NCBI GenBank assembly: GCA_016297555.1
Contig: JAEDGK010000087.1
Span: forward strand, 1 to 8,981
DNA length: 8,981 bases
DNA from: Clostridiaceae bacterium
GTDB taxonomy: Bacteria > Bacillota > Clostridia > Oscillospirales > Acutalibacteraceae
Direction: 5' to 3'
The notes under the pieces were generated by a model. That model was not told the DNA's origin. It made no database searches and worked only from the letters and a program-made list of their open reading frames with translations. A program made the position numbers and the translations under genes. Positions 1-5,852 of this stretch are shown one piece after another. Every line of letters starts with the position of its first letter. Within the stretch, counting starts at the first letter, position 1.

Positions 1-30
1 AAGCTCTTCGGCTTTTTTTGCTCTGTCCAT
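1..30 (-). CDS. 5' end of a leftward gene (first 10 codons only)
   Basis: Reading leftward from an ATG at 30-28, the frame MDRAKKAEEL stays open to the window edge. A strong ribosome binding site (AAAGGAGC, complement of about 39-46) sits about 9 bases upstream, and a near-consensus promoter lies at 97-125. These two signals make this a real gene start and not a chance frame. The charged, probably helical N-terminus recalls how C_GCAxxG_C_C-family small redox or metal proteins often begin, but ten residues cannot establish that. The gene is divergent from the secreted-protein gene at 339. Confidence 0.6.
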   Translation of the reverse strand, partial: MDRAKKAEEL

Positions 31-58
31 ATAATATCGCTCCTTTTTTTCGTAACCC

Positions 59-87
59 GCCGTCAGCTGCAATTTCAGTCTGACAGC
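59..87 (-). other. 5'-terminal leader hairpin of the leftward gene
   Basis: In the minus-strand transcript GCTGTCAG (complement of 80-87) can pair with CTGACGGC (complement of 59-66) over 8 bp with one G-U pair and a 13-base loop. The predicted transcript start is only about 3 bases upstream, so the RNA would begin with this hairpin. Such hairpins often protect mRNA from 5'-end decay. No U-run follows, so it is not an attenuator by itself. I do not recognise a riboswitch class. Confidence 0.4.
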
Positions 88-96
88 AACGGTTTT

Positions 97-125
97 AATA
101 TAATCAATCGCGCGCAAAAAGTCAA
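97..125 (-). promoter_or_regulatory. Sigma-A type promoter for the leftward gene at 30
   Basis: On the minus strand a -35 TTGACT (complement of 120-125) is separated by exactly 17 bases from a -10 TATATT (complement of 97-102). The predicted transcript start is near 90, giving a leader of about 60 bases. It lies back-to-back with the promoter of the rightward secreted-protein gene. Confidence 0.7.
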
Positions 126-212
126 TAGATAAAAATTTTGGAAAAAGAGCAGAATATTTTGACAATAAGGAAAAATATTTCACAAATTTAATAATTTGTT
201 AAAAAATAACTA

Positions 213-241
213 TTCCATTTTACGATACAATGTGTTATAAT
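213..241 (+). promoter_or_regulatory. Extended -10 promoter for the secreted-protein gene
   Basis: TATAAT at 236-241 is preceded by TG at 233-234 (extended -10), with a weak -35 TTCCAT at 213-218 and 17-base spacing. The region upstream (about 121-220) is very AT-rich, as expected for an UP-element-like zone. A second TATAAT at 247-252 is possible but has a poorer -35. The start near 248 gives a leader of about 90 bases. Apart from the two divergent promoters and two leader structures, I see nothing else in the gene-free stretch 31-338. Confidence 0.6.
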
Positions 242-251
242 TCATCTATAA

Positions 252-314
252 TCCCCGTATTGACCGAAGATAAATCAGGAGTTTGTGGCTATCCTTGCGT
301 CAAAAAACAGGGGA
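252..314 (+). other. Nested stem structure in the leader of the secreted-protein mRNA
   Basis: Three colinear complementary pairs nest around one centre: TCCCC (252-256) with GGGGA (310-314), TTGAC (260-264) with GTCAA (299-303), and AGGA (277-280) with TCCT (292-295). They would enclose internal loops 257-259/304-309 and 265-276/296-298. The structure ends about 10 bases before the GGAGG site at 326-330. It matches no riboswitch consensus I know (GEMM, ydaO, glycine, THF, ZTP, fluoride considered). It may be a leader regulatory element or a chance fold. Confidence 0.3.
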
Positions 315-338
315 AAACATAAAACGGAGGAAAATAAA

Positions 339-1664
339 ATGACAAAAATCACAACGGTATCCAAAAAAATGCTGTCGCTGATTATGGCTTTGCTTATGAT
401 CGGCTCGGCAGTGGCATTCAGCGCAAGCGCGGCAGATGAAGACACACCGGCAAAGCCTGTTTATACCCTTGATGCGGAAAACAGAACAATAACTGTTAAG
501 AATCCCGCAGACGGTGCAGAGATTACCATTGAGCCTGCTGATAAAGCACAGAAAGCGTTAGCCGAGAACGGCGTAGATATTCTGTTCTTTAATCTTGTTT
601 ACGGCACGGAATATGTTATTACGGCAACGCTTAATGAAAAGACATCAACCGCAACCGTTAAGCTTCTTAAAACTCAGGCGGTTCCCTCAGCTCCCGTTTG
701 CGAAAAGAGAACGGCTACCTCGCTCAAAATCAGCAAGGTTGCAGGCTGCGAATATAAGATAACCGACGCCGAGGGCAACCCCGTAAACGGTTCCGATTGG
801 GGCGACACGGTTCTTTTTGAAAACCTTACAGCAGAGACCTTCTATGTTATCTATGCAAGAAAAGCTGCGGTTAAGGATGAGTATTACGCAAGCGAGTCAG
901 TAAGCCTTTCGGTTAAAACTCTCAAAGCAGGCGAGGCGGTTGCCGTTGCAAAGCCCGTTCTTGTGGACAAGACCAACACCACCATCACCGTAAAGGCTGA
1001 GGCAGGCGTTCAGTATTCGATAGACGGCGGCAAGACCTGGCAGTCATCTGGCGATTTCAAAAACCTTAAAGCAAGCACATCTTACACAATCGTTGCAAGA
1101 AAAGTATTTGACGCTTCGGTTCAGGAAGCCAACCCCATGAGTGAGGGTCTTACCGTTATCACAAACTCCAGAGCAAGCTATGAGGCTTCTCTCACCAGAT
1201 GCACCTTTAAGGCGCAGGACGGCAAGAGATACGCCAACGAAAATGTTAAAATCACCGTAACGGGCGACGCACCCGCAGACCTCAACACCGTTCAGTACGG
1301 CGACACAATGTATGCTCCCGCTTCCTTTGAGGCAGCAGGCACAAAGGCAGATTTTGTCGGAACAACAAAGGTCGGAACAGGCACTTTCCTGCCCGGCGAA
1401 GCAAACGCTGACAAAACCGTTGTTGTAACGGTTACTTATAATAAGCTTAAATATGTCGGCGACGGCTGGGCACAGGTTGGCACCGTTACCGAAAAATACA
1501 CCGTAAAGATCGGCCCCGTTAACAATACAATGACAAAGATTAAGGAAGGTCTTGAAACCGTTCTTAACTTCCTGCTCAACACCGTTCCCAAGTTTATCAG
1601 TGACGCTCTCAAAAGCGACATTTGGGGCAAGATTGGCGATTTAATCGGCAAGCTTTCAAAATAA
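339..1664 (+). CDS. Secreted FN3/Ig-like repeat protein with amphipathic C-terminal helix
   Basis: A 441-residue exported protein of unknown role. The ATG at 339 is chosen because ACGGAGG (324-330) lies 8 bases upstream and the peptide then begins with a classic signal sequence: Lys-rich start, hydrophobic core about 11-27, likely cleavage after SAS-A-A near residue 31. A GTG at 285 in the same frame has no signal-like N-terminus. The mature part shows about three beta-rich repeats (39-112, 114-196, 204-275), the third with the motif YSIDGGKTWQ (226-235) then NLKASTSYTIVARK (242-255), typical of FN3-like repeats in clostridial surface proteins. Residues 280-392 form a separate beta-rich region. 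The tail 396-441 is an amphipathic helix with hydrophobic residues every 3-4 positions (M398, I401, L405, L409, L412, V416, F419, L424, I428, I432, L435, L439). There is no LPXTG, dockerin or SLH motif. Gene calling is certain; function is not. Confidence 0.9.
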   Translation: MTKITTVSKKMLSLIMALLMIGSAVAFSASAADEDTPAKPVYTLDAENRTITVKNPADGAEITIEPADKAQKALAENGVDILFFNLVYGTEYVITATLNEKTSTATVKLLKTQAVPSAPVCEKRTATSLKISKVAGCEYKITDAEGNPVNGSDWGDTVLFENLTAETFYVIYARKAAVKDEYYASESVSLSVKTLKAGEAVAVAKPVLVDKTNTTITVKAEAGVQYSIDGGKTWQSSGDFKNLKASTSYTIVARKVFDASVQEANPMSEGLTVITNSRASYEASLTRCTFKAQDGKRYANENVKITVTGDAPADLNTVQYGDTMYAPASFEAAGTKADFVGTTKVGTGTFLPGEANADKTVVVTVTYNKLKYVGDGWAQVGTVTEKYTVKIGPVNNTMTKIKEGLETVLNFLLNTVPKFISDALKSDIWGKIGDLIGKLSK

Positions 1665-1677
1665 TCAGTTAAGCTTT

Positions 1678-1709
1678 AAGGCTCCTGCGAAAACCGCAGG
1701 AGCCTTTTT
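1678..1709 (+). terminator. Intrinsic terminator of the secreted-protein gene
   Basis: A perfect GC-rich 10-bp stem, GGCTCCTGCG (1680-1689) with CGCAGGAGCC (1695-1704), loop AAAAC, followed by TTTTT (1705-1709). Flanking A/T pairs extend it to 12 bp. It starts 13 bases after the stop codon. Confidence 0.92.
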
Positions 1710-1717
1710 AATCGGAT

Positions 1718-1753
1718 AAAAAAACCGCCCGCCGAAGCTGTTCCTCGGCGGGC
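1718..1753 (-). terminator. Intrinsic terminator of the uxuA-eda-kdgK operon
   Basis: On the minus strand GCCCGCCGA (complement of 1745-1753) pairs perfectly with TCGGCGGGC (complement of 1727-1735) across a 9-base loop. After two bases it runs into seven T residues (complement of 1718-1724). It lies 24 bases past the kdgK stop and faces the terminator of the convergent gene. Confidence 0.92.
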
Positions 1754-1777
1754 AATTTATATGAAACTGTATTTACA

Positions 1778-2800
1778 TTATCTCTGAACTCTGCCCGAGC
1801 CGTCGCCGCCCGCGAGCTTTTCAACCTCGGCAACGCTTACGCGGTTAAAATCGCCCTCGATTGAGTGCTTGAGAGCGGAAGCTGCAACGGCAAATTCGAT
1901 TGCCGACTGTGTGTCCTTGCCGCTGAGCAAGGCATAAATCAGTCCGCCGCCGAAGCTGTCGCCGCCGCCTACGCGGTCAACGATGTGCAGATTGTATTCC
2001 TTTGAGAAGCAGAAGTTTTCGCCGTCATAGAGCATACCCGCCCACTTGTTGTCGCTTGCGGAAACCGAGGTTCTCAGAGTGATTGCAACCTTTTCAAAGC
2101 CGAATTTATCGGCAAGCTGCTTTGCAACGGATTTATAGCCCTCTTTGTTGAGCTTGCCGCCGTAAATATCGGAGCCTTCGGCTTCAATGCCGAAAACATC
2201 CTTTGCGTCCTCTTCGTTGGAGATGCACACATCAACATATTTGCAAAGCTCCGTCATTGCCTCGCGCGCCTCGGCTCTTGTCCAGAGCTTTCCTCTGTAA
2301 TTGAGGTCGCAGGAGATTTTAACGCCCTTTGCCTTTGCGGCTATGCACGCCTGCTTGCAGATTTCAACAAGGTTTGCGCCGAGAGCGGGAGTTATGCCCG
2401 TGAAGTGGAACCAATCCGCACCCTCAAAAATCGAATCCCAATCAAAATCGGAGGGCTGTGCCTCCTGAATGGCGGAATGTGCGCGGTCATAAATGCAAAC
2501 GCTTCCGCGCTGTGACGCGCCTTTTTCAAGGAAATATATTCCCACTCTGTCGCCGCCGCGAACAATTTTGCTTGTGTCAACGCCGAAATAGCGCAGAGAA
2601 TCAACCGCCGCCTGACCGATTGCGTGAGAGGGGAGCTTTGTTACATAAACGGAGTCAAGTCCGAAATTTGCAAGAGAAACGGAAACATTTGCCTCACCGC
2701 CGCCGAAGGTTGCCTGAAGCTGGTCATTCTGGAAAAAGCGGTAATATCCGTTGGGAGCAAGGCGAAGCATAATTTCACCGAAGGTTACAACCTTAGCCAT
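1778..2800 (-). CDS. kdgK: 2-dehydro-3-deoxygluconate kinase (PfkB/ribokinase family)
   Basis: Cytosolic sugar kinase, 340 residues, predicted to phosphorylate 2-keto-3-deoxygluconate to KDPG with ATP. The N-terminus KVVTFGEIMLRLAP is typical of KDG kinases. PfkB signature 1 is seen as GGGEANVSVSLANFG (33-47). Signature 2 is DRVGGGDSFGGG (275-286), with the expected catalytic base Asp281 in the GGGD anion hole. CDLNYRG (164-170) is also family-typical. The ATG at 2800 is preferred over an in-frame codon 27 bases upstream because AAGGAGG (complement of 2810-2816) lies 9 bases before it. The start overlaps the eda stop by 8 bases (ATGGCTAA), suggesting translational coupling. As last gene of the operon it follows uxuA and eda, which supply its substrate and use its product; this supports KDG over fructose or ribose as substrate. 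Confidence 0.93.
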   Translation of the reverse strand: MAKVVTFGEIMLRLAPNGYYRFFQNDQLQATFGGGEANVSVSLANFGLDSVYVTKLPSHAIGQAAVDSLRYFGVDTSKIVRGGDRVGIYFLEKGASQRGSVCIYDRAHSAIQEAQPSDFDWDSIFEGADWFHFTGITPALGANLVEICKQACIAAKAKGVKISCDLNYRGKLWTRAEAREAMTELCKYVDVCISNEEDAKDVFGIEAEGSDIYGGKLNKEGYKSVAKQLADKFGFEKVAITLRTSVSASDNKWAGMLYDGENFCFSKEYNLHIVDRVGGGDSFGGGLIYALLSGKDTQSAIEFAVAASALKHSIEGDFNRVSVAEVEKLAGGDGSGRVQR

Positions 2801-3440
2801 TTGAACGCGCCTCCTTAACGATTTCAACCGACTTTTTGCAAAGCTCGGTTATTTCGTCCCATTTTTGGTTATCAATAAGCTCTGCCGTTACCATGTATGA
2901 TCCGCCGCAGGCGGCAATAACGGGGCAGGAAATGTAGTCTTTAAGATTTTTGAGAGAAATTCCGCCCGTGGGCATTACCTTGAACATCGGGAACGGAGCG
3001 CTCATTGCCTTGATTTTGGCAATGCCGCCCGACTGCTCGGCGGGGAAGAATTTCAAAACATCAAGTCCGAGCCTGTAAGCGGTGTGATAATCGGTCGGAG
3101 TGGTGCAGCCCGCATAGATGGGAACGCCCTTTTGTTGGCAGTATTTTACGATGCCCTCGTCAAGACCGGGTGTAACAATGAATTTTGCACCCGCCGCAAG
3201 CGCTTCGTCAACCTGCTGCTCGGAGAGAACCGTGCCTGCGCCTACAAGCATTTCGGGCACATTTTCGCTTATGAGCTTTATTGCTTTTTCTGCTCCCGCC
3301 GCGCGGAAGGTAACCTCTGCAACGGGAACTCCGCCTGCACAAAGAGCCTTTGCAAGAGCAACGGCGTCACGCTCGGGGTGGTTGAGCTTGATAACCGGCA
3401 CAACGCCTATTGACATTATTTTTTCTGAAATTGAATTCAT
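2793..3440 (-). CDS. eda: KDPG aldolase (2-dehydro-3-deoxyphosphogluconate / 4-hydroxy-2-oxoglutarate aldolase)
   Basis: Cytosolic class I aldolase, 215 residues, the usual length. It splits KDPG into pyruvate and glyceraldehyde-3-phosphate, the last step of hexuronate breakdown. The TIM-barrel hallmarks are present: AEVTFR (41-46) with the acid-base Glu42, VGAGTVL (66-72), VTPGLD (89-94), VLKFFPAE (128-135) with Schiff-base Lys130, PTGGIS (157-162) and the phosphate-binding GGSYM (179-183). The ATG at 3440 is chosen because GGAGG (complement of 3449-3453) is 8 bases upstream; an in-frame GTG at 3446 would be only 2 bases from it. The gene starts 18 bases after uxuA and its 3' end overlaps kdgK by 8 bases, so the three genes form one transcript. 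Dual activity on 4-hydroxy-2-oxoglutarate is known in the family and cannot be excluded. Confidence 0.95.
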   Translation of the reverse strand: MNSISEKIMSIGVVPVIKLNHPERDAVALAKALCAGGVPVAEVTFRAAGAEKAIKLISENVPEMLVGAGTVLSEQQVDEALAAGAKFIVTPGLDEGIVKYCQQKGVPIYAGCTTPTDYHTAYRLGLDVLKFFPAEQSGGIAKIKAMSAPFPMFKVMPTGGISLKNLKDYISCPVIAACGGSYMVTAELIDNQKWDEITELCKKSVEIVKEARSNG

Positions 3441-3458
3441 AAACACTACCTCCGAAAA

Positions 3459-4508
3459 TCAGTTTTTTGCGGCCTTTTCGCAAGCCTCAAAAAGTCCGTT
3501 GATATAAGCCGCGCCGAGCGCACGGTCATAAAGTCCGTAGCCGGGCTTGCCGGTTTCGCCCCAAATCATACGCCCGTGGTCGGGTCTTACATATCCGTCA
3601 AAGCCCGTTTCAACGAGAGCCTTTGTGATTTCATACATATCAAGGCTGCCGCAAGCCGAAAGGTGACCGCTTTCCTCAAAGCTGCCGTCGGGCATTATCA
3701 AAACATTTCTCATGTGCATAAAAGCAATTCTGTCCATTGCGCTGTATTTGCGAACCATTGCCGTAACATCGTTTGAAGCGGCGCAGCCGAAAGAGCCCGT
3801 GCATAAGCAAAGACTGTTTGCAGGGCTGTCAACGATTGCGAGCATTCTGTCAATCGCCTTTTCGCAGGTGATAATTCTCGGCAGACCGAAAATGGGGTAG
3901 GGCGGGTCATCGGGATGGATAGCCATACGCACGCCGTATTCCTCGGCAACGGGAACGGTCTTTTTGAGGAAACGCTCAAGATTTGCCCACAGACCCTCTT
4001 CGCCGATTTCGCCGTAAGCGGTGATAAGCTCTCTGACCTCTTCCTGAGTATAGCTTGAATCCCAGCCGGGCAGATGAATGTCGTCCTTGAGCGGGTCAAG
4101 CCCTTTCATCTGATCCCAATACATAACAAGGCTCGTTGAGCCGTCGGGAGCTTTTTTGTCAAGCTGAGTTCTTGTCCAGTCAAAAACAGGCATAAAATTA
4201 TAGGTTATGCACTTAATGCCGTATTTGGCGCAGCGGCGGATGTTTTCGCAGTAAACATCGATTAGCGCGTCAGCGTTATCTCTGCCGAGCTTGATGTTTT
4301 CGTGAACGGGAACGGATTCCACAACATCAAAAACAAGCCCGTTATCCTCACATTGCTTTTTCATCTTTGCAAGGCTTTCCTCGGGCCACACCTCGCCGGG
4401 CTTTACATCGTAAACAGCGCTTACAATGCTGTGCATATTGGGTATCTGGCGAATTTTCTCGAGCGATATCGGGTCTGATTCGCCGTACCAGCGGAATGAC
4501 ATTTTCAT
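3459..4508 (-). CDS. uxuA: D-mannonate dehydratase
   Basis: Metal-dependent cytosolic enzyme converting D-mannonate to 2-keto-3-deoxygluconate. The 349 residues match the shorter Gram-positive form of the family (the E. coli protein is about 394). It begins MSFRWYGESDPISL, and the probable metal and active-site residues occur in order: His198 in AIHPDDPP (197-203), Cys236 in LCLCTGS (233-239), His265 in MHMRNV (264-269), and Asp310-His311 in RPDHGR (308-313). The positions are very close to those I recall for the structurally studied Streptococcus suis enzyme. The first ATG (4508) is used because GGAGG (complement of 4517-4521) is 8 bases upstream; a second ATG two codons later would be 14 away. 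It is the first gene of the uxuA-eda-kdgK operon, with a promoter at 4539-4567. No uxuB or uxaC accompanies it here, so mannonate must come from genes elsewhere or from uptake. Confidence 0.96.
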   Translation of the reverse strand: MKMSFRWYGESDPISLEKIRQIPNMHSIVSAVYDVKPGEVWPEESLAKMKKQCEDNGLVFDVVESVPVHENIKLGRDNADALIDVYCENIRRCAKYGIKCITYNFMPVFDWTRTQLDKKAPDGSTSLVMYWDQMKGLDPLKDDIHLPGWDSSYTQEEVRELITAYGEIGEEGLWANLERFLKKTVPVAEEYGVRMAIHPDDPPYPIFGLPRIITCEKAIDRMLAIVDSPANSLCLCTGSFGCAASNDVTAMVRKYSAMDRIAFMHMRNVLIMPDGSFEESGHLSACGSLDMYEITKALVETGFDGYVRPDHGRMIWGETGKPGYGLYDRALGAAYINGLFEACEKAAKN

Positions 4509-4538
4509 TTTAAAAACCTCCGTTGTAAAGCTATATTT

Positions 4539-4567
4539 GTTATATCACAAGCGCCGAAAAAATGCAA
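4539..4567 (-). promoter_or_regulatory. Promoter of the uxuA-eda-kdgK operon
   Basis: On the minus strand, -35 TTGCAT (complement of 4562-4567), 17 bases, and -10 TATAAC (complement of 4539-4544), with TG one base upstream (extended -10). The predicted start near 4532 gives a leader of about 24 bases. A TTGT-N6-ACAA inverted repeat overlaps the -10 and could be a repressor site, though its arms are short. Confidence 0.68.
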
Positions 4568-4607
4568 CAGACAACATATAAAAAAGAATTTATATATAAT
4601 GGTATTA

Positions 4608-4634
4608 TATCCGTCGGATTTGACATATCCGCCG
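4608..4634. promoter_or_regulatory. Candidate operator: three ATCCG half-sites in the divergent promoter region
   Basis: ATCCG occurs at 4609-4613 and 4627-4631, and its inverse CGGAT at 4615-4619. The first pair forms ATCCG-T-CGGAT; the second forms CGGAT-N7-ATCCG, whose gap exactly contains the TTGACA -35 (4620-4625) of the rightward gene. Read another way, TATCCGTCG (4608-4616) and TATCCGCCG (4626-4634) are direct repeats 18 bp apart. The placement suggests a transcription factor site for the PHP gene and perhaps the uxuA operon. No regulator gene is in the window. Confidence 0.35.
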
Positions 4635-4648
4635 AGTTGAGGTAATAT
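4620..4648 (+). promoter_or_regulatory. Promoter of the PHP phosphoesterase gene
   Basis: Perfect -35 TTGACA (4620-4625), 17-base spacer, -10 TAATAT (4643-4648). The start near 4655 leaves a short leader of about 27 bases before the ATG at 4682. Confidence 0.75.
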
Positions 4649-4681
4649 AAGAAGCGATAATCGAAAGAAGAAGTGACAGAT

Positions 4682-5539
4682 ATGGAAAAACTGATTGATT
4701 TGCACACACATTCGCTCAAATCCGACGGCTCAATGACTCCTGCCGAGGTTGTCAGAGAAGCAAAGCGAGCGGGGCTTGCGGCGATTGCGCTTTCCGACCA
4801 CGATACGGTGGACGGTATTCGCGAAGCGGCGGCAGAGGGTGAAAAAATCGGAGTTGAGGTTATCCCTGCAATCGAGTTTTCGGTGCAGTCAAAAACCGAA
4901 ACTCACATTTTGGGATATTTTATCGACATTGAAAACCCCGATTTGCTCAAAACACTCAAAGAGGTTGTTGATTTGAGAATTGAGCGGAATTATGTTACCT
5001 GCCAAAGGCTTAACGAGCTTGGCTTTGACATAACGATTGAAGAAGTGCGTGCGCTTGCGCCGAATAATTTTGTGGGCAGGGCGCATTTTGCTCGGGTGCT
5101 GATGGATAAGGGCTATACCAAAAGCGTCAAAGAGGGCTTTGACCTTTATATGACGAGCGGAAAATATGCCTATTGCGAAAAGCAGAGGCTGACCGCGCGC
5201 AACGCCGTGGAGCTTATCGGGAAATGCGGCGGAATTTCATTCCTTGCACACCCTCACCTGACAAAGCTCGGCGATGACGAGCTGAAAGAATTTCTCAAGG
5301 AGCTTAAAGGCTTCGGACTGAGCGGCTTAGAGGGGTATTACACAGATTATACTCCCGAAATGCAGGAAAAATATCAGGCAATGGCAAAGGAATTGGGCTT
5401 GCTCATATCGGGCGGCACGGATTTTCACGCCGCAATGAAGCCGCATATCAGCATAGGCACGGGGCTCGGCAATATGAAAATTCCCTATTCCGTGCTTGAA
5501 GCTATGAAAGCGGAGCGGGACAGGCTAAAAAAAGAATAG
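4682..5539 (+). CDS. PHP-domain metal-dependent phosphoesterase
   Basis: A 285-residue cytosolic hydrolase of the PHP family (YciV/TrpH-like branch). Characterised relatives include 3',5'-nucleoside bisphosphate phosphatase and RNase AM. The complete set of expected metal ligands is visible: DLHTHSLKSDG (6-16; His8, His10, Asp15), SDHDT (38-42; His40), Glu65 in AIEFS (63-67), His75 in THILGY (74-79), His135 in RAHFAR (133-138), His190 and His192 in AHPH (189-192), and Asp247 and His249 in GGTDFHA (244-250). The insert between the second and third ligand groups (about 95-170) is typical of the YciV-type architecture. The ATG at 4682 has only a weak AAGAAG site upstream; an in-frame GTG at 4673 would add three residues and is a real alternative. 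It is transcribed alone, divergent from uxuA, and ends at a hairpin terminator. The substrate cannot be read from sequence; a role in nucleotide or RNA turnover is likelier than in uronate metabolism. Confidence 0.9.
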   Translation: MEKLIDLHTHSLKSDGSMTPAEVVREAKRAGLAAIALSDHDTVDGIREAAAEGEKIGVEVIPAIEFSVQSKTETHILGYFIDIENPDLLKTLKEVVDLRIERNYVTCQRLNELGFDITIEEVRALAPNNFVGRAHFARVLMDKGYTKSVKEGFDLYMTSGKYAYCEKQRLTARNAVELIGKCGGISFLAHPHLTKLGDDELKEFLKELKGFGLSGLEGYYTDYTPEMQEKYQAMAKELGLLISGGTDFHAAMKPHISIGTGLGNMKIPYSVLEAMKAERDRLKKE

Positions 5540-5547
5540 TATATTTT

Positions 5548-5582
5548 AAAAGCCGACAGGTTCAAAAAACTTGTCGGCTTTT
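5548..5582 (+). terminator. Terminator of the PHP gene
   Basis: AAAAGCCGACA (5548-5558) pairs with TGTCGGCTTTT (5572-5582), an 11-bp stem with a 13-base loop, ending in TTTT. It starts 9 bases after the stop. Because A and T runs flank both sides, it could also act on the minus strand. Confidence 0.82.
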
Positions 5583-5725
5583 ATGCTCTTGTAAGCTCCG
5601 TAATTCTTTTTCAAAAACAAAAATATGTGCAAATTCGGTTTCGCATTGTTCTGCCAACTTTAATCCTGATGAGAATGCACATTTTTTAATTTCGTCGGGA
5701 TTATCGGGATAAACGGTTATTTTTG

Positions 5726-5758
5726 AAAATCCCGCCCACAAAAAGTGAACGGGATTTT
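5726..5758 (-). terminator. Terminator of the tRNA-Thr gene
   Basis: Directly after the encoded CCA on the minus strand, AAAATCCCGTTCAC can pair with GTGGGCGGGATTTT around a TTTTT loop (14 bp including two G-U pairs), ending in a run of four T. It starts one base beyond the CCA, so 3' trimming would be short. Confidence 0.72.
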
Positions 5759-5834
5759 TGGAGCTACTGGTCGGACTCGAACCGACGGCCTGCGCATTAC
5801 GAATGCGCTGCTCTACCAACTGAGCCACAGTAGC
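5759..5834 (-). tRNA. trnT: tRNA-Thr, anticodon CGT
   Basis: A full cloverleaf reads on the minus strand. Acceptor stem: GCTACTG (5834-5828) with CAGTAGC (5769-5763). D-arm: GCTC/GAGC around AGTTGGTA. Anticodon stem: GCGCA/TGCGC with loop TTCGTAA. T-arm: GTCGG/CCGAC with loop TTCGAGT. The anticodon at 5801-5799 is CGT, which reads the threonine codon ACG. The discriminator base is T (5762), and the CCA end is encoded (5761-5759). The mature part without CCA is 73 bases with no intron. It is a single-gene unit with its own promoter and terminator, not part of a tRNA cluster. A protein frame across it that reads VAQLVEQ is the usual artefact of translating a tRNA. Confidence 0.97.
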
Positions 5835-5852
5835 ATTTGCAATCTGCAACCT

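Noticed and set aside
159..187. TTGACA (159-164) as -35 of a promoter for the secreted protein
   Set aside because: No acceptable -10 lies 16-19 bases downstream (ACAAAT and similar); the extended -10 at 236-241 is better.
285..338. GTG start that would add 18 residues to the secreted protein
   Set aside because: The added segment is charged and precedes the signal peptide, there is no good ribosome site, and the ATG at 339 has ACGGAGG at ideal distance.
1678..1753. Two adjacent hairpins as a CRISPR-like or mobile-element repeat
   Set aside because: Their sequences are unrelated to each other, and each has a T-run oriented for its own convergent gene, so they are ordinary terminators.
2458..2818. 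Plus-strand open frames opposite kdgK
   Set aside because: They are antisense shadows of a well-supported PfkB kinase, rich in Arg and Pro, with no promoter or ribosome site.
3084..3507. Plus-strand open frames opposite eda and the eda/uxuA junction
   Set aside because: Antisense to genes with complete catalytic motifs, with no start signals.
4581..4610. TATAAT on the minus strand at 4604-4609 as a second uxuA promoter
   Set aside because: The bases 17 upstream give GCGGAT, not a -35; the promoter at 4539-4567 is far better.
4505..4711. Minus-strand 68-codon frame in the uxuA/PHP intergenic region
   Set aside because: It spans both divergent promoters, has no ribosome site, and its composition is that of translated AT-rich DNA.
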